NCBI GenBank assembly: GCA_900320465.1
Contig: ONSQ01000004.1
Location: 1-46,316 of the forward strand
DNA: 46,316 bases
Direction: 5' to 3'
Origin: an uncultured Eubacteriales bacterium
Lineage (GTDB): Bacteria > Bacillota > Clostridia > Oscillospirales > Oscillospiraceae
The position numbers and the translations under genes were made by a program. Shown here piece by piece: positions 31,674 to 41,202 of the stretch. Under the pieces are notes generated by a model that saw only the letters and a list, made by a program, of their open reading frames with translations, was not told the DNA's origin and made no database searches. Position 1 is the stretch's first letter, and every line of letters begins with the position of its first letter.

Positions 31674-33266
31674 TTATTCGCGGTTGAATTCTCTCAGACG
31701 CAGGCCCTCGTTTTTCTGCAGAGCCCAGTTGACGCACCATTCCGAGGTGAAAAGCAGCAGGTTGTTCCCCTTGAAGTCCTGAACCCATTTGGTGTCACTG
31801 GTCAGATTCAGTGAGGCGATATCGAGGTTTTCATTTTCGATCCAGCGGACCACCTCATAGGGCATGGAACGTCGGCGGATATCCACGCCGTACTCTGTCT
31901 TCAGACGGTATTCCAGCACTTCAAACTGCAGCACACCCACCACGCCGACGATAACCTCCTCCACGCCGGTATAAGGCTCGTGGAAGATCTGGATAGCGCC
32001 CTCCTGAGCGATCTGCATGATGCCCTTTTCAAACTGCTTTCGCTTCATCGTGTCGACGCGCTCCACCCCGGCAAAATGCTCCGGCGCGAAGGTGGGGATG
32101 CCTTCAAAGCACACGTTCATCCCCTTTTCGCAGATCGTGTCGCCGATTGAGAAGATGCCCGGGTCGAAGACGCCGATGATATCCCCGGCGAAAGCCTCGT
32201 CGATGATCGCACGTTCCTGGGCCATCAACTGCTGAGGCTGGGCCAGACGCAGCGCCTTGCCGCCCTGCACGTGGAAATACTCTCTGTCACGCTCGAACTT
32301 GCCCGAACAGATGCGCATGAAAGCGATCCTGTCCCGGTGGGCCTTGTTCATATTGGCCTGGATCTTGAAGACAAAAGCGGAAAAACGCTCGTCAAAGGGA
32401 TCAATGACGTCATCCTCCGACAGACGCGGAAGAGGCGGCATCGTCATATGCAGAAAGCTCTCCAGAAACGGTTCAACGCCGAAATTGTTCAGCGCTGAGC
32501 CGAAAAAAACAGGGCTGAGACGGCCTGCGCGGACCTCTTCAATATCAAAGTCATATCCCGCGCCGTCCAGAAGCTCGATATCATCCGCAAGAACGCGGCG
32601 CAGCTTTTCACCGATCAGCTCATCGAGCTTTTCGGTCTCATCCAGGCGGCACTCCACAGCCTTGATCTTGTTCTGTCCCCGATGGAATTCGGTAAAGGCA
32701 AGGATCTCACGCTTTTCCCGGTCATACACGCCCTTGAATTCCTGTCCGCAGCCGATGGGCCAGTTCATCGGATAGGTGCCGATGCCGAACTCGTTCTCCA
32801 ATTCTTCCATCAGCTCATACGGGCTGCGCGCCTCCCGGTCCAGCTTGTTGATAAACGTGAAGATCGGGATATGCCGCATGGCGCAGATCTTAAAAAGCTT
32901 TCTGGTCTGCGGCTCGATGCCCTTGGCGGCGTCGATGACCATGACGGCAGAGTCCGCCGCCATCAACGTACGGTAAGTATCCTCGGAAAAGTCCTGGTGG
33001 CCGGGAGTGTCGAGGATATTGATGCAGTAGCCCTCGTATTCAAACTGCATGACAGACGAGGTGATGGAAATACCGCGCTGCTTTTCCAGCTCCATCCAGT
33101 CAGAGACAGCGTGTCGGGCGGTGGCCTTGCCCTTGACAGACCCTGCCAGCTGGATCGCCCCACCATAGAGCAGCAGCTTTTCCGTCAGCGTTGTTTTACC
33201 GGCGTCCGGATGGGAAATGATGGCAAAAGTCCTTCTTCGATTAATCTGTTCTTGTATCTGTGGCAT
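31674..33266 (-). CDS. prfC: Peptide chain release factor 3
   Basis: A 530-residue GTPase that recycles RF1/RF2 after termination. G1 ISHPDAGKTTLTEK (about 17-30), switch KQRGISITSSVM, G3 DTPGHQDFSEDTYR, and G4 INKLDREA fit RF3 rather than EF-G. Domain III has the QFEVLEYRLKTEYGV block. Length equals the E. coli protein (529). AAGGAT precedes the ATG. It heads a same-strand run prfC-cyclodeaminase-sirtuin-TagA-tmk with short gaps or overlaps. Confidence 0.95.
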   Translation of the reverse strand: MPQIQEQINRRRTFAIISHPDAGKTTLTEKLLLYGGAIQLAGSVKGKATARHAVSDWMELEKQRGISITSSVMQFEYEGYCINILDTPGHQDFSEDTYRTLMAADSAVMVIDAAKGIEPQTRKLFKICAMRHIPIFTFINKLDREARSPYELMEELENEFGIGTYPMNWPIGCGQEFKGVYDREKREILAFTEFHRGQNKIKAVECRLDETEKLDELIGEKLRRVLADDIELLDGAGYDFDIEEVRAGRLSPVFFGSALNNFGVEPFLESFLHMTMPPLPRLSEDDVIDPFDERFSAFVFKIQANMNKAHRDRIAFMRICSGKFERDREYFHVQGGKALRLAQPQQLMAQERAIIDEAFAGDIIGVFDPGIFSIGDTICEKGMNVCFEGIPTFAPEHFAGVERVDTMKRKQFEKGIMQIAQEGAIQIFHEPYTGVEEVIVGVVGVLQFEVLEYRLKTEYGVDIRRRSMPYEVVRWIENENLDIASLNLTSDTKWVQDFKGNNLLLFTSEWCVNWALQKNEGLRLREFNRE

Positions 33267-33299
33267 GTTTTACATCCTTACTGTTAAAATCAATTGTTT

Positions 33300-33328
33300 A
33301 TTTTAACATACTGTGTGCATAAAAGCAA
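33300..33328 (-). promoter_or_regulatory. Promoter of the prfC run
   Basis: TTGCTT, a 17-base spacer, then TAAAAT on the minus strand, 33 bases before the prfC ATG. The -35 box lies just after the FliB stop codon. Confidence 0.6.
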
Positions 33329-33329
33329 A

Positions 33330-34238
33330 TCACTGCCGAAAGCTTTCACAGATTGTTTCCACATTTTCGTCAGAATACTCGATTTCGGCGCTGAAAAGCC
33401 GCAGGTGTTCATCCTTGTCGTCCGGCTCCACGTCGTCAAGAGCGGCAACGAGGCCGGTACTGACGGCGCAGAAGCACAGAAGCAGGCGCGCCTTGTCTAT
33501 GGAGTCGGCACAGATCATATGGCGGTATAGGAGATAGGCAAAGATGGTCGCATACCGGCTCTCATCCCGGCCTTTGAGCGGATCGTCTCCGGCGCTGTCG
33601 GGGAGCTTGTAAAGGCACTGAGCCCAATGCGCGTCCATTTGCTCAAGAGACAGGAACAGCCGTTTTGTCTCTCCGGCATTCCATGCGGGTGGAACAGCTC
33701 CAAACAGGGAGAAAACCTCTTTCAAGCGTGCGTCCAGGGATTTCTCGCTTTGAGATAATATCTCGATCGCTCTGTCTCTGTGTTTTGCCAGTTCCTCCAC
33801 CCAGTTATCGCGTTCTCCTCCCTGCCCGTCATCCCGGACGGTAAGATGGAATCCTTCCTCCGTATGCAGCAACAGACGCACCACCTCTTCACAGCACAGG
33901 CCGAGACCGCTCTCCTCTCTGCCGGGAAAGCTGTTGAAAAAGCGGGGATGCAGCGCGCAGATATCGCACAGCGCGTCCTCCCCCAGTTCCAGGATCAACC
34001 GGCATAAACCGTCGTCGCGCAGCATGGGGCAGCGTTCCGATGCATCGAGAACGAAATGCGGGCTCGGCTCATCGGAGATACTGCGGCGCAAAAGAGCGCC
34101 GATCTCACCATCCCGGACTTCATACCAGTCGCGGGTATCCTGATCGATATCGATCTCCCAGCCCACACAGCAGCTGTGTCGGCAGGTGGAGGCTATGCAG
34201 GAAAAGCTGTCGTAAAAAGATGGCTTTACGCTGATCAT
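33330..34238 (-). CDS. FliB-family protein (putative lysine N-methylase)
   Basis: A 302-residue protein like FliB, which methylates lysines of flagellin in Salmonella. Cysteine motifs are typical: FSCIASTCRHSCCVGW near 13-28, RCPMLRDDGLC, LCDICALHPRFF, GLGLCCEEV. These would bind an Fe-S cluster as in radical SAM-like methylases. The start at 34238 follows GGAG at 5 bases; an ATG 12 bases upstream lies in the ribosome site itself. No flagellin or motility gene is here, and FliB homologues are common in non-motile Clostridia. The substrate may therefore be another protein. Confidence 0.8.
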   Translation of the reverse strand: MISVKPSFYDSFSCIASTCRHSCCVGWEIDIDQDTRDWYEVRDGEIGALLRRSISDEPSPHFVLDASERCPMLRDDGLCRLILELGEDALCDICALHPRFFNSFPGREESGLGLCCEEVVRLLLHTEEGFHLTVRDDGQGGERDNWVEELAKHRDRAIEILSQSEKSLDARLKEVFSLFGAVPPAWNAGETKRLFLSLEQMDAHWAQCLYKLPDSAGDDPLKGRDESRYATIFAYLLYRHMICADSIDKARLLLCFCAVSTGLVAALDDVEPDDKDEHLRLFSAEIEYSDENVETICESFRQ

Positions 34239-34255
34239 TGTTTCTCCCATAAAAG

Positions 34256-34280
34256 CAGCCCCGCTGTTGTCGCGGGGCTG
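34256..34280 (-). terminator. Hairpin between pcrA and the FliB gene
   Basis: A 9-base GC stem (34256-34264 and 34272-34280) followed on the minus strand by CTTTTA that runs into the FliB ribosome site. A partial terminator is likely. Confidence 0.6.
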
Positions 34281-34284
34281 TGTA

Positions 34285-36663
34285 TCAATCGTCTGTCTTT
34301 TCCATATGCTGTGCGGCAGCGCGCAGCATCAGTTTTTTTGTTACGCCGTTTTCAAAGGCGACTTCGATCAGGAAGTCTCCTCCCATGGGGGTCATCTTCT
34401 GAATGACGCCCTTTCCGAAAGCTTTGTGAACCACACGATCTCCCTGGGTGAAGCTCGCAGGCGCTTCAACGCTCGCCGACTTCGGCGCAGGAGCCCGGAA
34501 AGCATAGGGGCTCTTGGGAGTGCTGCTGCGGGGAGCTTCAAAGCCGATGGTTTGGCGTCGCTCATGGTAGCTGTATCCCTTGGGAACGTTCTTGTGGTCG
34601 ATCAATTCCTCCGGGATTTCCTCCACGAAGCGGGACACGCGGTTTGCCGTCGTGCGGCCGAAGATCATGCGCTGGCGCGCGCTGACAAGATACAGCTTCG
34701 TCTTGGCACGGGTCAACGCCACATAGCACAGACGCCGCTCCTCTTCCATCTCATCCTCGTCGCCGATAGCGCGAAGCCCGGGGAAAATAGTCTCCTCCAT
34801 TCCCACCAGGAACACGGTGGGAAATTCCAGACCCTTGGCGCTGTGGATCGTCATCATGACGACGCTGTCGGCATCCCGGTCATAGTTGTCAAGATCGGTG
34901 TACAGGGCCACATCCGCCAGGAAGCCAGCCAGACTGTTGTCGCCGGATTCCTTCATATAGCTGAGGATCGTGGTCTTCAGTTCCCGTACGTTCTCCGCCC
35001 GGGTCGTGTCCTCCACGGTATTCTTTTCCTCCAGCATGCGCAGATAACCCGTCTTTTCCCACAGCTCATCCAGGAGCATATCGGGCGTATTGTCCTCGGC
35101 AAAGCTCTTCAGCGCTTTGATCATGGCGGTAAATTGCCGCATTTTCAGCGCGCTGCGGCTGAGTTCGGGATAACTGTCCGCATGATCCAGGATTTCAAAG
35201 AGCGGGCAGTTCTGCTCACGGGCCAGCTCCATGGCCTGTTCCACACTCCTGGCGCCGATGCCCCTGGGAGGATTGTTGACGATGCGCGCCAGGCGCAGAT
35301 CGTCGCCCGGTACGGCGATCACGCACAAATAGGCCAGCATGTCCTTGATTTCGGCCCTGTCAAAAAAGCGGGTGCCGCCGATGATACGGTAAGGGATGCC
35401 GTTTCGTTTGAAGGCATATTCCAGTTGGTTGGACTGGGCGTTCATGCGGTACAGCACGGCGTGATCCCGCCAGTTGGCGCCGTGGCCGTAGTGGGCCATG
35501 ATCTTGGAGGCCACATACTGTGCTTCTTCATTTTCATTGTCCGCCACATAAAGCGAAAGCGGCTCTCCCCTGTCGCTGGACGTCCACAGTTCCTTCCCCT
35601 TGCGGCCCTTGTTATGCCGGATCACCGCGTTAGCGGCGTCCAGGATCTGGCCGGTGCTGCGATAGTTCTGCTCCAGACGAATCACGCGGCAATTGCGGTA
35701 TTGCTGCTCAAAAGAGAGGATGTTTTCAATGGTGGCACCGCGAAACTTGTAGATGCTCTGGTCATCATCGCCCACTACGCAGATATTGCCCCAGTGTCCC
35801 GAGACAAGCGATGCGAAGAGATACTGCAGGTGGTTGGTGTCCTGGTACTCGTCGATAAGGACATATTGGAAACGGCGCTGCCAGTATGAGCGCATCTCCT
35901 CGTCCTCCTGCAGGAGCTTGACCGTAAAGAACAGCAGGTCGTCAAAGTCCATGGCCCCGGCAGCAAACATCCGGCGCATATACTCGCTGTAGATCTGTCC
36001 GTATCGGATACGGCGCAGGTCGCCCAGCTTCTGAGCCTGATCCAGATACTCCTTTGCACCGATAAAGGCGTCCTTGGCACGGCTGATTTCCGCAAGGACA
36101 GCCTTGAAGGGAAAGGACTTCTCATCCAGATCCAGGTCCTTGATGATTTTCTTGACAAGGCTTTGGCTGTCGGCTGTGTCATAGATCGTGAAGTTGCCGG
36201 GGAAACCCAGCTTCTCCGCGTCCCGCCGCAGCATGCGCACACAGGCCGAGTGGAAGGTGCAGGCCCAGATATCATCGGCCTCCTCCCCCAGCATTTTACC
36301 GAGACGGTCCTTCAGTTCGCCCGCAGCCTTGTTGGTAAAGGTAATGGCCAGCACCCGCCAGGGCGCAACGGGATGCAGTGCAGCAGCTTCATCCGCTTCT
36401 TCGCCGCCGCGCTTCAACGCAGCGAGCATCGCTTCATCCGCTCCCTCCGGCAGTTCATCGCTGTCGGAAGCGCAGCCGTATTTCAGCAGGTTTGCGATAC
36501 GATGGATCAGAACCGTTGTTTTGCCGCTGCCGGCTCCCGCCAGGATCAAGAGCGCACCCTCGGTAGCAAGAACGGCCTCCTGCTGCATGTTGTTTAGTTT
36601 TGCATATTGCGAGCGCACGTAGTCCTTACGCGCCTCGACAAATCTGTTTCTATAATCGTCCAT
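34285..36663 (-). CDS. pcrA: ATP-dependent DNA helicase, PcrA/UvrD type
   Basis: A 792-residue superfamily 1 helicase in repair and plasmid replication. NNMQQEAVLATEGALLILAGAGSGKTT (Q motif and Walker A, about 24-50), LAITFTNKAA, DEYQDTNHLQY (Walker B), VGDDDQSIYKFRGA, EQNYRST, and VMMTIHSAKGLEF and LCYVALTRAK near the C-terminal third are all in order. The tail ends in a tudor-like GDRVVHKAFGKGVIQKM block. The ATG at 36663 has no ribosome site and lies 7 bases from a -10 box, so it may be leaderless. Confidence 0.94.
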   Translation of the reverse strand: MDDYRNRFVEARKDYVRSQYAKLNNMQQEAVLATEGALLILAGAGSGKTTVLIHRIANLLKYGCASDSDELPEGADEAMLAALKRGGEEADEAAALHPVAPWRVLAITFTNKAAGELKDRLGKMLGEEADDIWACTFHSACVRMLRRDAEKLGFPGNFTIYDTADSQSLVKKIIKDLDLDEKSFPFKAVLAEISRAKDAFIGAKEYLDQAQKLGDLRRIRYGQIYSEYMRRMFAAGAMDFDDLLFFTVKLLQEDEEMRSYWQRRFQYVLIDEYQDTNHLQYLFASLVSGHWGNICVVGDDDQSIYKFRGATIENILSFEQQYRNCRVIRLEQNYRSTGQILDAANAVIRHNKGRKGKELWTSSDRGEPLSLYVADNENEEAQYVASKIMAHYGHGANWRDHAVLYRMNAQSNQLEYAFKRNGIPYRIIGGTRFFDRAEIKDMLAYLCVIAVPGDDLRLARIVNNPPRGIGARSVEQAMELAREQNCPLFEILDHADSYPELSRSALKMRQFTAMIKALKSFAEDNTPDMLLDELWEKTGYLRMLEEKNTVEDTTRAENVRELKTTILSYMKESGDNSLAGFLADVALYTDLDNYDRDADSVVMMTIHSAKGLEFPTVFLVGMEETIFPGLRAIGDEDEMEEERRLCYVALTRAKTKLYLVSARQRMIFGRTTANRVSRFVEEIPEELIDHKNVPKGYSYHERRQTIGFEAPRSSTPKSPYAFRAPAPKSASVEAPASFTQGDRVVHKAFGKGVIQKMTPMGGDFLIEVAFENGVTKKLMLRAAAQHMEKTDD

Positions 36664-36670
36664 GTCACGG

Positions 36671-36699
36671 ATTTTATCACAGATGCGACGCACACACAA
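36671..36699 (-). promoter_or_regulatory. Promoter overlapping the start of pcrA
   Basis: On the minus strand: TTGTGT, 17 bases, TAAAAT with TGA before it (extended -10). Seven bases then lead to ATG, so the expected start of transcription is at or next to the ATG. Confidence 0.5.
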
Positions 36700-36703
36700 G
36701 CAC

Positions 36704-36733
36704 AAAAAAGCGGCGGATCACTCCGCCGCTTTT
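36704..36733 (-). terminator. Terminator of the spoIIA operon
   Basis: A perfect 12-base stem (36706-36717 and 36722-36733) with a TCAC loop and a T-run on the minus strand, right at the sigF stop codon. Confidence 0.92.
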
Positions 36734-37449
36734 CATTCCTGCGTATTGAGCAGTTCGCGCAGTGCGTCGATCGCCCGACGCTCCAGCCGGGAAATCTGCA
36801 CCTGCGACACATGAAGGACTCTTGCGCAGTTTTGCTGGGTCATGCCGTGGAAAAAGCGAAGTGCAATGACCTGCTTTTCCCTGTCCGGAAGTCGGTCTAT
36901 GGCAGCACGCAGCGCTACCTGCTCCAGCATCTTTTCTTCGGCTGAATAGTCACCCAGCACAAGTTCCAGACAAAAACCGTCCTCTCCTGTCTCTTTCTGC
37001 AGACTCTCAGCTGGTCCTGTGGCCGTCTCGGCAAATACGATATCCTCAGCGCTGATTCCCGTCTCATGTTCGATTTCCGATAATGTGGGTTCTCGGCCGA
37101 TCCGCTGCTCCAGTGCCGCACGCGCCGCTTTGATCTGCGATGCCTGCTCTTTTACACCGCGGCTGACCTTGATCGCGCCGTCGTCCCGCAGGAAGCGGCG
37201 TATCTCACCGGAGATCTTTGGTACGGCGTAGGTGGAAAAGCGGGTGCCAAAGCTCTCATCAAAGCCATCAATGGCTTTCAGGAGCCCCACGCATCCCAGC
37301 TGATATAAATCCTCCGCGTCCACGCCCCGCCCAATAAACCGCCGCACCACGCTCCAGATCAGGCCAGCGTTTTCCTCAACGATCGTGCCGGCAACGTCTC
37401 GGTTCCCCTGCTGGGCCAGACGGATGTCCTGATACAGCTCTGCGCTCAT
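36733..37449 (-). CDS. sigF: RNA polymerase sigma factor SigF (forespore)
   Basis: A 238-residue sigma-70 family protein for the first forespore-specific genes in sporulation. Region 2 shows AGLIWSVVRRF and DLYQLGCVGLLKAIDGFDESFGTRFSTYAVPKISGEIRRFLRD. Region 3 follows, and region 4 has LPDREKQVIALRFFHGMTQQNCARVLHVSQVQISRLERRA. It is last in spoIIAA-spoIIAB-sigF, with ATGA overlap to spoIIAB. Order and overlap are as in B. subtilis, and spoVA genes do not follow. Confidence 0.95.
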   Translation of the reverse strand: MSAELYQDIRLAQQGNRDVAGTIVEENAGLIWSVVRRFIGRGVDAEDLYQLGCVGLLKAIDGFDESFGTRFSTYAVPKISGEIRRFLRDDGAIKVSRGVKEQASQIKAARAALEQRIGREPTLSEIEHETGISAEDIVFAETATGPAESLQKETGEDGFCLELVLGDYSAEEKMLEQVALRAAIDRLPDREKQVIALRFFHGMTQQNCARVLHVSQVQISRLERRAIDALRELLNTQE

Positions 37450-37886
37450 CTTCTTCCGACGCGCAGTCGGATCGCACGCTGCATGACAACCGTAGTACCT
37501 TTTCCGGGAACAGAGCGAACGCGCAGCTTGTCCATGAAGCTTTCCATGATCGTGAAGCCCATGCCGCTGCGCTCGCTGCCTCCGGTGGTAAAGAGCGGTT
37601 TGCGCGCTTCTTCCACGTTTTCTATTCCTTTTCCGAAATCCTTCACCATGATTTCCAGCGTGTTGCCTCCCTGGATCCGCAGCCGCATAACGATCCGGCC
37701 GATGGCATCGGGATAAGCGTGGACGATCGCATTCGTCACGGCCTCAGATACCGCCGTTTTGACGTCTCCCAGTTCTTCAAGCGTGGGGTCCAGCTGTGCG
37801 GCGAAGGCCGCGGCCGCCGCGCGGGCAAAGGCTTCATTACTGCTTCGGCTTGGAAATTCCAGTTTGATGTAGTTTTCTTCCTTCAT
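37446..37886 (-). CDS. spoIIAB: Anti-sigma F factor SpoIIAB
   Basis: A 146-residue GHKL-fold protein kinase that holds SigF inactive and phosphorylates SpoIIAA. ATG at 37886 follows AGGAG; an in-frame ATG six codons upstream lacks this. N-box VKTAVSEAVTNAIVHAYP, VKDFGKGI (G1) and SGMGFTIMESFMDKL (G2) are present. Length matches the family (146 in B. subtilis). Confidence 0.95.
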   Translation of the reverse strand: MKEENYIKLEFPSRSSNEAFARAAAAAFAAQLDPTLEELGDVKTAVSEAVTNAIVHAYPDAIGRIVMRLRIQGGNTLEIMVKDFGKGIENVEEARKPLFTTGGSERSGMGFTIMESFMDKLRVRSVPGKGTTVVMQRAIRLRVGRR

Positions 37887-37896
37887 ATGTTGCTCC

Positions 37897-38211
37897 TTAT
37901 CCATTGCTTGCCACAGCGATCAGTTTGCCGACACCGGAGGTCTCCAGAACGCGCCGCGCCTGCTCCGCCGGGTTTTCCACACAGAGCTGCCCGCCGATCG
38001 CCTTCATTTTCCGTCCTGCATTGATAATGACCGCGATGCCGGAGGAATCCATAAAGCTGATCTCCGACAGGTCCAGCGCGCACAGACGCGGCATATGCTC
38101 GTCGATCAGTTCCTGAATACTGCGAATTGCGCCTCCGGCCTCGTGATGATCCAATTCGCCGCCGAGATATACCGTCAGTCTTCCCCCGGCGCAGGATGCT
38201 GCTATTGTCAT
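37897..38211 (-). CDS. spoIIAA: Anti-sigma factor antagonist SpoIIAA
   Basis: A 104-residue STAS-domain protein. In its dephosphorylated form it frees SigF from SpoIIAB. The site of phosphorylation is in FMDSSGIAV (about 53-61). Start at 38211 follows GGGAGAG; this gives MTIAASCAGG. It is slightly shorter than B. subtilis SpoIIAA (117). Ten bases separate its stop from the spoIIAB start. SpoIIE phosphatase would activate it but is not in the window. Confidence 0.93.
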   Translation of the reverse strand: MTIAASCAGGRLTVYLGGELDHHEAGGAIRSIQELIDEHMPRLCALDLSEISFMDSSGIAVIINAGRKMKAIGGQLCVENPAEQARRVLETSGVGKLIAVASNG

Positions 38212-38229
38212 AATCCATCTCTCCCGTAC

Positions 38230-38266
38230 AAAAAATGGCACCGCACTTTCGTGCGATGCCATTATA
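38230..38266 (-). terminator. valS terminator sharing bases with a spoIIA promoter -10
   Basis: A 12-base stem with one G-T pair (38235-38246 and 38251-38262), a GAAA loop and a T-run at 38230-38235 on the minus strand. TATAAT (38261-38266, minus) overlaps the first bases of the stem. A transcript starting there would begin inside the stem and escape the terminator. A clear -35 or sigma-H box was not found. Confidence 0.7.
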
Positions 38267-38316
38267 GTCTTTTGCTTCGGCGTCACAGGTCGAAGCCTGT
38301 CGCCGTGTTTCATTGT

Positions 38317-40941
38317 TCAGAACTTCATGGAAGCCAGAGATGCTTTCAGATTCTCGATCAGCGCCTCCAGCTTGGCTTTCTTCTCGCGTTCGGCGTTGAC
38401 GACAGCCTCCGGCGCGCGCTGGACGAAGTTTTCGTTGGCGAGCTTGGCGTTCTGTCCGGCCAGCTGCTTCTCGGCGTTGGCGAGCTCCTTCTCCATGCGG
38501 GCCTTTTCCTTCTCCATGTCCACAAGCTCCGCCATGGGCATGAACATACGGGCGTTGTCCGTAATGACCGAAACCATACCGTCCGTATCGGCGGGAGGCG
38601 CGGTCAGCACACTGACCTCGCTGGCATAGGCCAGCTTGCGGATATAGCTGATTCCCGCTTCAAAAGCCGCTGTCCTCTCACTGGCGATGATCAGATGCGC
38701 CTTGCGGGAAGGCGGCACGTTCATCTCACTGCGGCGGGCACGGACGGCCTTGATCGCCGTCATCACCATTTCAAAGTTCTCCTCATCCTCGGGGAAGGAC
38801 AGCTCCGGCTTGAATTCGGGATAGCGCTCGATCATCAGCGCCTGGCCCTCGTGAGGCAGAGCCTGCCAGATCTCCTCGGTGATAAAGGGCATGAAGGGAT
38901 GCAGAAGCTTCAGGATCTCGGTAAGCACATACAGCAGCACCTTCTGTGCGGCGAGCTTACTCTCCTCATCCTCGCCGTTGAGGCGGGGCTTGGTCAGCTC
39001 GATATACCAGTCGCAGTAGCTGTCCCAGATGAAGTCGTAGATCTTGCCGGCCGCGACACCCAGCTCGTAGCTGTCCATGTTGTCACAGACCTCGCGCACC
39101 ACGTCGTTGAGCTTGGCCAGGATCCACTTGTCCTCGATCTCCAGCTTTTCGGGCAGCTCGTTCTTGTCGATGGTGAGATTCATCATCACGAAACGGGACG
39201 CATTCCAGATCTTATTGCAGAAATTGCGCATTGCCTCGCACTTTTCCACATAGAAGCGCATATCGTTGCCTGGCGAGTTGCCGGTGATCAGGTTAAAGCG
39301 CAGCGCGTCGGCGCCGAACTGATCCACCATATCCAGCGGATCGATGCCGTTGCCCAGAGACTTGGACATCTTGCGGCCCTGACTGTCGCGCACAAGACCG
39401 TGAATAAACACGGTGTGGAACGGGATCTCGTCCATCTGCTCCATGGCGGAGAAGATCATACGGGCAACCCAGAAGAAGATGATGTCATAGCCCGTTACCA
39501 TGACGGAAGTCGGATACCAGTAGTTCAGTTCCTTCGTCTTTTCAGGCCAGCCCATTGTGGAGAACGGCCACAGAGCAGAGGAGAACCATGTATCCAGCAC
39601 GTCCTCGTCACGATGGATGTGCTTGCCGTGGCAGTGCGCACACTCTATGGGATCTTCACGGGAAACCGTGATCTCCCCGCAATCGTCGCAATACCAGGCC
39701 GGGATCTGGTGACCCCACCAGAGCTGGCGGGAGATGCACCAGTCATGCACGTTCTCCATCCAGTTCAGATAGGTCTTGGAAAAGCGTTCGGGCACGAACT
39801 TGATACGTCCGTCCTTGACGACCTCAATAGCCTTTTTTGCCAGAGGCGCCATTTTGACGAACCACTGGGGGCTGGTGAGCGGCTCAACGACCGTGCCGCA
39901 GCGATAGCAACAGCCAACGTTATGGCTATACGGCTCGACCTTTACCAGGTAACCCTGCTCTTCCAGATCAGCCACGATAGCCTTGCGGCACTCGTAGCGG
40001 TCCATGCCGTTGTATTTGCCGCCGTTGATGATTCTGGCATCCTCGTCTATGCACTGGATCTGCTCCAGATTGTGACGCAGTCCGACCTCATAGTCGTTCG
40101 GGTCATGACAGGGAGTCATCTTGACCGCGCCGGTGCCGAAGCCCAGTTCAACGTAATCGTCCGCCACGATCGGCAGCTTTCTGCCCACCAGCGGGAGGAT
40201 CGCGTTCTTGCCGACAAGATGCTTGTAGCGCTCGTCATCCGGATGGACTGCGACGCCGGAATCGCCAAGCATGGTCTCGGGCCGGGTGGTGGCGATGATG
40301 AACTCCTCGTCGGAATCCTCGATCGGATAACGGATATGCCAGAAGCTGCCGGGGATGTCCTTGTATTCCACCTCGGCATCGGACAGCGCCGTGCGGCAGT
40401 GGGGGCACCAGTTGATGATACGGCTGCCCTTGTAGATAAGGCCCTTGTCATACAGTTCGCAGAAGGTCTCGCGAACGGCCTTGGCGCAGGTGTCGTCCAT
40501 GGTGAAACGGCTGCGATCCCAGTCGCAGGAGACGCCCATGCTCTTCTGCTGTTCAACGATCCGGTCGCCATACTGACGCTTCCAATCCCAGACGCGGTCA
40601 AGGAACTTGTCGCGGCCCAGATCATAGCGGGTCTTTCCTTCTTCCTTGCGAAGCACTTCCTCGACCTTGATCTGCGTGGCGATACCCGCGTGGTCAACGC
40701 CGGGCAGCCACAGGGCCGAGAAGCCCTGCATACGCTTATAGCGCGTCAGGATGTCCTGCAGCGTAGCGTCCAGGGCATGGCCCATATGGAGCTGGCCCGT
40801 GACGTTAGGAGGCGGCATGACGATGGAAAAGGGCTTCTTATCGGGGTCAATGATCCCTTTGAAGTATCCGCCCTTCATCCAAAGGTCGTAGATCTTGCTC
40901 TCGACCGCTTTGGGGTCATAAGTTTTCGGCAATTCTTTCAT
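38317..40941 (-). CDS. valS: Valyl-tRNA synthetase
   Basis: An 875-residue class I synthetase. Start at 40941 ([11 protein letters not shown]) follows GGAG; 13 upstream codons read through the T-box T-run. [15 protein letters not shown] is the HIGH motif, [11 protein letters not shown] is KMSKS, and the editing part has [10 protein letters not shown]. The zinc-like WCPHC and AHCHGKH blocks and a C-terminal coiled coil (about 800-870) are as in bacterial ValRS. It is controlled by the T-box just upstream. The usual neighbour folC is not present. Confidence 0.97.
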   Translation of the reverse strand: MKELPKTYDPKAVESKIYDLWMKGGYFKGIIDPDKKPFSIVMPPPNVTGQLHMGHALDATLQDILTRYKRMQGFSALWLPGVDHAGIATQIKVEEVLRKEEGKTRYDLGRDKFLDRVWDWKRQYGDRIVEQQKSMGVSCDWDRSRFTMDDTCAKAVRETFCELYDKGLIYKGSRIINWCPHCRTALSDAEVEYKDIPGSFWHIRYPIEDSDEEFIIATTRPETMLGDSGVAVHPDDERYKHLVGKNAILPLVGRKLPIVADDYVELGFGTGAVKMTPCHDPNDYEVGLRHNLEQIQCIDEDARIINGGKYNGMDRYECRKAIVADLEEQGYLVKVEPYSHNVGCCYRCGTVVEPLTSPQWFVKMAPLAKKAIEVVKDGRIKFVPERFSKTYLNWMENVHDWCISRQLWWGHQIPAWYCDDCGEITVSREDPIECAHCHGKHIHRDEDVLDTWFSSALWPFSTMGWPEKTKELNYWYPTSVMVTGYDIIFFWVARMIFSAMEQMDEIPFHTVFIHGLVRDSQGRKMSKSLGNGIDPLDMVDQFGADALRFNLITGNSPGNDMRFYVEKCEAMRNFCNKIWNASRFVMMNLTIDKNELPEKLEIEDKWILAKLNDVVREVCDNMDSYELGVAAGKIYDFIWDSYCDWYIELTKPRLNGEDEESKLAAQKVLLYVLTEILKLLHPFMPFITEEIWQALPHEGQALMIERYPEFKPELSFPEDEENFEMVMTAIKAVRARRSEMNVPPSRKAHLIIASERTAAFEAGISYIRKLAYASEVSVLTAPPADTDGMVSVITDNARMFMPMAELVDMEKEKARMEKELANAEKQLAGQNAKLANENFVQRAPEAVVNAEREKKAKLEALIENLKASLASMKF

Positions 40942-40956
40942 TCTTCTCACTCCATC

Positions 40957-41200
40957 AAAAAAACGCCCTGAGGTTTTCAAACCTCAGGGCGATAAAATAC
41001 CGCGGTACCACCTGAATTCCGCTTTTTATGAAAAGCGGCACTCTTGCTCCTGTAACGGGGAGAACCGTCTGCCGCTGACGATACTTTACGGCAGATGCTC
41101 CGGACCGACATTCCGCATGCCACCGCAGAAACTTTCACCGACCGTTTCCTCTCTGTGGCGGATGGAGATGCGTACTCCTGTCCTTCTCAGCACTTATGGC
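40957..41200 (-). promoter_or_regulatory. T-box leader of valS (specifier GUC)
   Basis: On the minus strand: stem I base helices GGAC/GTCC and CGCAT/ATGCG flank a specifier loop with AGTA on the left and GAAT-GTC-G on the right, giving the Val codon GUC (41107-41109). Then comes the canonical core AGGTGGTACCGCGG (41000-41013), and a terminator with a perfect 13-base stem (40964-40976 and 40979-40991) followed by a T-run (40957-40963). Uncharged tRNA-Val would favour the antiterminator. Confidence 0.95.
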
Positions 41201-41202
41201 GC

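Noticed and set aside
38095-40971. An open frame of more than 950 codons on the plus strand opposite valS
   Set aside because: Mirror of a biased, well-supported ValRS gene; no recognisable domain and no promoter or ribosome site.
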